Shown: positions 61,634 to 64,000 of the stretch, piece after piece
How the letters are laid out: each line of letters opens with the position of its first letter
How positions within the stretch are numbered: position 1 is the first letter of the stretch
Origin: Methylotenera versatilis 79
Lineage (GTDB): Bacteria > Pseudomonadota > Gammaproteobacteria > Burkholderiales > Methylophilaceae
Direction of reading: 5' to 3'
Length of the DNA: 64,000 nt
Assembly (NCBI RefSeq): GCF_000384375.1
Contig: NZ_ARVX01000001.1
Location: 1,550,001 to 1,614,000 of the forward strand
Notes under the pieces: generated by a model
Seen by the model: only the letters and a program-made list of their open reading frames with translations
The model's database searches: none
Told to the model about the DNA's origin: nothing
Program-made: the position numbers and the translations under genes

Positions 61634-62458
61634 TTATTTAGTCGCTGCAGGCGTAGCAGTTGCACCAGGAACATCGATTTTAGCTTTTGCTTTTAAATCC
61701 AACATCATTTTTTCTAGTTTACGTTGTTGCAATGTACGCTCTAAACCTTCTTTTACTTTATCGTATGACGGCACTTGTGTGGCGCGCGTATCGATCATTT
61801 TAATCACATGCCAGCCGAATTGAGTTTGCACTGGCGCAGGTGAAACTTCACCTTTTTTAAGTGTAGAAACAGCATCGCTAAATGGTTTAACCATGCCAGC
61901 AGGAGAGAACCAGCCTAAATCGCCACCTTTTTCTTTAGAGCCAGGATCCATGGATTTTTCTTTTGCCAATTTAGCAAAGTCGCTGCCTTTTTTGATTTGC
62001 GCTAAGATATCGTTCGCTTCAGCTTCAGTTTTTACTAAAATATGGCGCGCGTTATATTCTTTATCGCCCAGCTCTTTTTTGTATTGTTCGTAGGCGGCTT
62101 TGGTGTCTGCTTCTGTCACTGGATTTTTCTTCATGTAATCAGCTAGGAAAATATTAACCAGCAATTTGCGTTGCGTTAATTCTTCATTGACTTTGTAGTC
62201 AGGCAATTTATCGATGCCTTGTTTTTGCGCTTCTTGATACGCTAACTCTGAACCAACTAACTCATTGATAATGGCGTTTTTCATGCCATCAGATGGTTTT
62301 TGACCGCGCGCTTGCGCATCTTTCATGATGTAATCGACCCAAGATTGCTTGATGGGCTTGCCGTTTACAGTAGCGACTGAATCGGCTGCATATACGGAAG
62401 GTGCAATTGAAAGTGCTGATAATGCAGCGATTGCAACGAAAATTTGGGTAATCTTCAT
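61634..62458 (-). CDS. periplasmic parvulin-type peptidyl-prolyl isomerase
   Basis: A 274-residue exported protein: signal peptide to about residue 24 (SIAPSVYAADS), a SurA-like helical N-terminal region, and a parvulin domain at about 135-230 with EYNARHILVKTEAEAND, GGDLGWFSPAGMVKPFSDA and QTQFGWHVIKMID. It should help fold envelope proteins. The family is variously named PpiC, PrsA or PpiD-like; only one parvulin domain is present, unlike SurA. It follows bolA by 53 bp in a run with YciI and yciB. Confidence 0.92.
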   Translation of the reverse strand: MKITQIFVAIAALSALSIAPSVYAADSVATVNGKPIKQSWVDYIMKDAQARGQKPSDGMKNAIINELVGSELAYQEAQKQGIDKLPDYKVNEELTQRKLLVNIFLADYMKKNPVTEADTKAAYEQYKKELGDKEYNARHILVKTEAEANDILAQIKKGSDFAKLAKEKSMDPGSKEKGGDLGWFSPAGMVKPFSDAVSTLKKGEVSPAPVQTQFGWHVIKMIDTRATQVPSYDKVKEGLERTLQQRKLEKMMLDLKAKAKIDVPGATATPAATK

Positions 62459-62511
62459 AAAAATCCTTAAGTTTGAAAATGAGTTATTTTAGAGTTGTTA
62501 GAGTGTATTAA

Positions 62512-62778
62512 TTAGTTAGTTGGGTCGTCAGGCGAAATTGCAAGTATGCTTATAGCATGTATTTGTTGCGGCATTAAGTCTGTAAGTGCTTGATAAATTA
62601 AACGATGTCGTATTATCTGTGATTTTTGTGAGAATTGCGAGCTTACTATTTTTAAGCTGAAATGTCCGCCGCCAGTATTGCCCGCATGCCCTGCGTGTAA
62701 AGCGCTATCGTCTTTTAACTCCACGCTAACGGGGTTCAGTTGGGCAAGTCTATTTTGAATAACTTCAGTTAATTTCAT
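62512..62778 (-). CDS. bolA: BolA family protein
   Basis: The 88-residue protein shows the BolA pattern: DDSALHAGHAG near residues 23-33, GGHFSLKIVSSQF with the conserved loop, IIRHRLIYQAL and IHAISILAISP near the end. BolA proteins bind [2Fe-2S] with monothiol glutaredoxins and act in iron/redox control. GGHF and RHR residues are intact. It lies 16 bp downstream of the YciI gene and before the parvulin gene. Confidence 0.93.
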   Translation of the reverse strand: MKLTEVIQNRLAQLNPVSVELKDDSALHAGHAGNTGGGHFSLKIVSSQFSQKSQIIRHRLIYQALTDLMPQQIHAISILAISPDDPTN

Positions 62779-62794
62779 ATCGTTTTACTTTAAC

Positions 62795-63094
62795 TTAGGG
62801 TAGCGATTGTCTAAAAGGTTTCACAATCACGTTCGCATAAACGCCAGCATGTACAAATGGGTCATCATTTGCCCATGCTTTCGCAGTATCTAAATCGCTA
62901 AACTCCGCCACAATCAAGCTGCCAGTAAAACCGGCTGGGCCTGGGTCTATGCTATCAATGGCTGGCAATGGGCCAGCTAAGACTAAGCGACCTTGGTTAT
63001 GCAATTCTGTGATGCGGGCAAAATGCGCTGGACGATGCGCGATGCGCTTTTCCAGACTATTGGGCGTGTCTTCTGTAACAATCGCGTACAGCAT
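62795..63094 (-). CDS. YciI family protein
   Basis: A 99-residue protein with the ferredoxin-like YciI fold. Family residues include the His and Asp used in the active-site cleft: HRPAHFARITELHNQGRL near residue 19, LAGPLPAID, and DPFVHAGVYANVIVKPF at the end. Substrates are generally unknown. The ATG at 63094 (MLYAIVTED) is chosen because AAGGAA lies just upstream; the frame opens earlier at a TTG inside yciB but that would overlap it by 29 bp. Confidence 0.92.
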   Translation of the reverse strand: MLYAIVTEDTPNSLEKRIAHRPAHFARITELHNQGRLVLAGPLPAIDSIDPGPAGFTGSLIVAEFSDLDTAKAWANDDPFVHAGVYANVIVKPFRQSLP

Positions 63095-63095
63095 A

Positions 63096-63644
63096 CTATT
63101 CCTTTTTCTCATCAACAGGCTCAATCAAATATTGTTTAAGCAATAGGGTTTGCGCGATGATAAAGATAAACATGATGCTGGTCACACCAAACAATTTAAA
63201 GTTAACCCATGTATTTTCTGAATAATTAAACGCAATATAAAGATTTACAAAACCTAAAATCACCAAAAAAATCACCCAAGCTAAATTGAGTTTATTCCAA
63301 ACAGATACAGGTGCATTGAGCATTTTCCCCATCATTTGTTGAATAAAGTTTTTCTTAAAAAATAGATTCGCAATCAATAAAACCGCCGCCAGCAGCCAAT
63401 ACAACACAGTCGGCTTCCACATGATAAAAGTTTTATCGTGCAGTAATAAAGTCACGCCGCCCAATACGCTGATAATCGCGCCATTCACCAGCAACATTTT
63501 TTCTACTTTTCCATGACGCACTTTGGCATAAATAATCAGCGCAACGGTGGCGCCAATTGCAATCGCCGTTGCGGTAAAAATATCGTATAACTTAAAGCCG
63601 ATAAAAAATAAAATCACAGGGATTAAATCAAATAAAAATTTCAT
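63096..63644 (-). CDS. yciB: YciB/septation protein A family
   Basis: A 182-residue inner-membrane protein with five to six membrane helices. Family text includes KFLFDLIPVILFFIGFKLYD at the start, RHGKVEKMLLVNGAI and KPTVLYWLLAAVLL, WNKLNLAWVIFLVILGFVNLYIAF. YciB (IspZ) affects septation in Shigella and envelope integrity with DcrB in E. coli; a mechanism is unsettled. It heads the yciB-YciI-bolA-parvulin run on the minus strand, an order seen in other betaproteobacteria, and diverges from the PHP gene. Confidence 0.93.
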   Translation of the reverse strand: MKFLFDLIPVILFFIGFKLYDIFTATAIAIGATVALIIYAKVRHGKVEKMLLVNGAIISVLGGVTLLLHDKTFIMWKPTVLYWLLAAVLLIANLFFKKNFIQQMMGKMLNAPVSVWNKLNLAWVIFLVILGFVNLYIAFNYSENTWVNFKLFGVTSIMFIFIIAQTLLLKQYLIEPVDEKKE

Positions 63645-63798
63645 GCATTCTTTCAGTTAAACGTGCGTTATTTTGGCTAAATACGGCCTATTACAGATAA
63701 ATGGCTAGGCTTAAATAAAAGCTTAACTATCTGTAAAGGTTGTATTTTGCTATGATTTAGACTTGTTTGCAAAACATTCGATTGTCTAAAAATAATTT

Positions 63799-64000
63799 AT
63801 GCCTGCACAGATAGACTTACATTGTCATTCCACTATTTCAGATGGCTTATTAGCGCCGCAAGATATCGTTGCGTTGGCGGCAAAAAGTGGCATTAAAGTG
63901 ATGGCGCTAACCGACCATGACGATATTACTGGCTTGGCGATTGCGCGTGCTGCGGCTGAACAGCATGGCATTCATTTTGTGAATGGTGTGGAGATTTCGG
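63799..64000 (+). CDS. PHP-domain phosphoesterase (3' end cut by window edge)
   Basis: Only the first 67 codons are present. The PHP metal motifs are clear: DLHCHSTISDG (H8, H10), ALTDHDDI and VNGVEIS. This N-terminus matches YciV/RnaseAM-type phosphoesterases, which in E. coli trim 5' ends of rRNA and hydrolyse 3',5'-nucleoside bisphosphates, rather than histidinol phosphatase or DNA polymerase PHP domains. The gene diverges from yciB across 154 bp. The remaining 200 or so residues lie outside the window. Confidence 0.85.
   Translation, partial: MPAQIDLHCHSTISDGLLAPQDIVALAAKSGIKVMALTDHDDITGLAIARAAAEQHGIHFVNGVEIS

Overview
The window reads as core chromosome of a Gram-negative, AT-rich betaproteobacterium. 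Several things point there: the yqgE-ruvX-pyrR-pyrB-pyrC' block, the exbB-exbD-msbA-lpxK-Trm112-kdsB envelope block, the yciB-YciI-bolA-parvulin block, the RibB protein with a decayed GTP cyclohydrolase II domain, and a two-ATP-cone class Ia NrdA. The base composition and gene set would suit Methylophilaceae (Methylotenera-like), but no methylotrophy gene lies in the window, so the family-level placement is inference. I see no tRNA or rRNA gene, insertion sequence, prophage, CRISPR array, toxin-antitoxin pair or defence island. The only gene-free stretch above 300 bp is 4500-5066, which holds a promoter, two NrdR-like boxes and a cobalamin riboswitch. || Layout. 1-7500: class Ia ribonucleotide reductase (nrdA, nrdB, then a small conserved gene cut by the window edge), all on the minus strand behind the B12 riboswitch, preceded by metE; metR diverges from metE. 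8480-11270: two phosphate genes (ppk2, pit), each with its own Pho box. 11400-12600: two lipoproteins. 12670-19670: nudJ-mnmA, marC, maf-rng, and the yggS-proC-yggT block. 19760-23500: pilT-pilU, then an OmpA-like and a helix-hairpin-helix membrane protein. 23650-29470: pyrimidine genes (pyrC', pyrB, pyrR) with ruvX and yqgE, then riboflavin genes (ribE, ribBX). 29600-31350: an unknown PilZ-like protein behind a sigma-54 promoter. 31520-41360: envelope biogenesis and DNA uptake (lolC, lolD, comEC, exbB, exbD, msbA, lpxK, Trm112-like, kdsB). 41390-47130: DUF486, glnB, nadE, an ankyrin protein, sucD, sucC. 47250-50290: isochorismatase-like protein, a 5'-truncated GNAT remnant, a membrane c-type cytochrome, serB. 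50290-56340: DUF455, two secreted beta-propellers, a secreted unknown, fccB, fccA, an ankyrin protein. 56450-63650: purL, FTR1 iron permease, parvulin, bolA, YciI, yciB. A PHP-domain gene is cut by the right edge. || How parts work together. DNA precursor supply appears doubly controlled: NrdR boxes at the nrdAB promoter and a B12 riboswitch in its leader, which predicts a second, B12-dependent reductase elsewhere. ppk2 and pit look like one Pho regulon unit for phosphate uptake and polyphosphate turnover. PyrC' has lost the dihydroorotase metal ligands and should be a structural partner of PyrB; RibBX likewise has a dead second domain. So functional DHOase and GTP cyclohydrolase II should be encoded elsewhere. 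fccAB and the downstream propellers look like a periplasmic redox operon with a CRP/FNR-type site at -41.5. No undescribed multi-gene system is evident. The most original signals are regulatory: the nrd leader, the sigma-54-driven unknown gene, and two long imperfect hairpin elements placed between cotranscribed genes.
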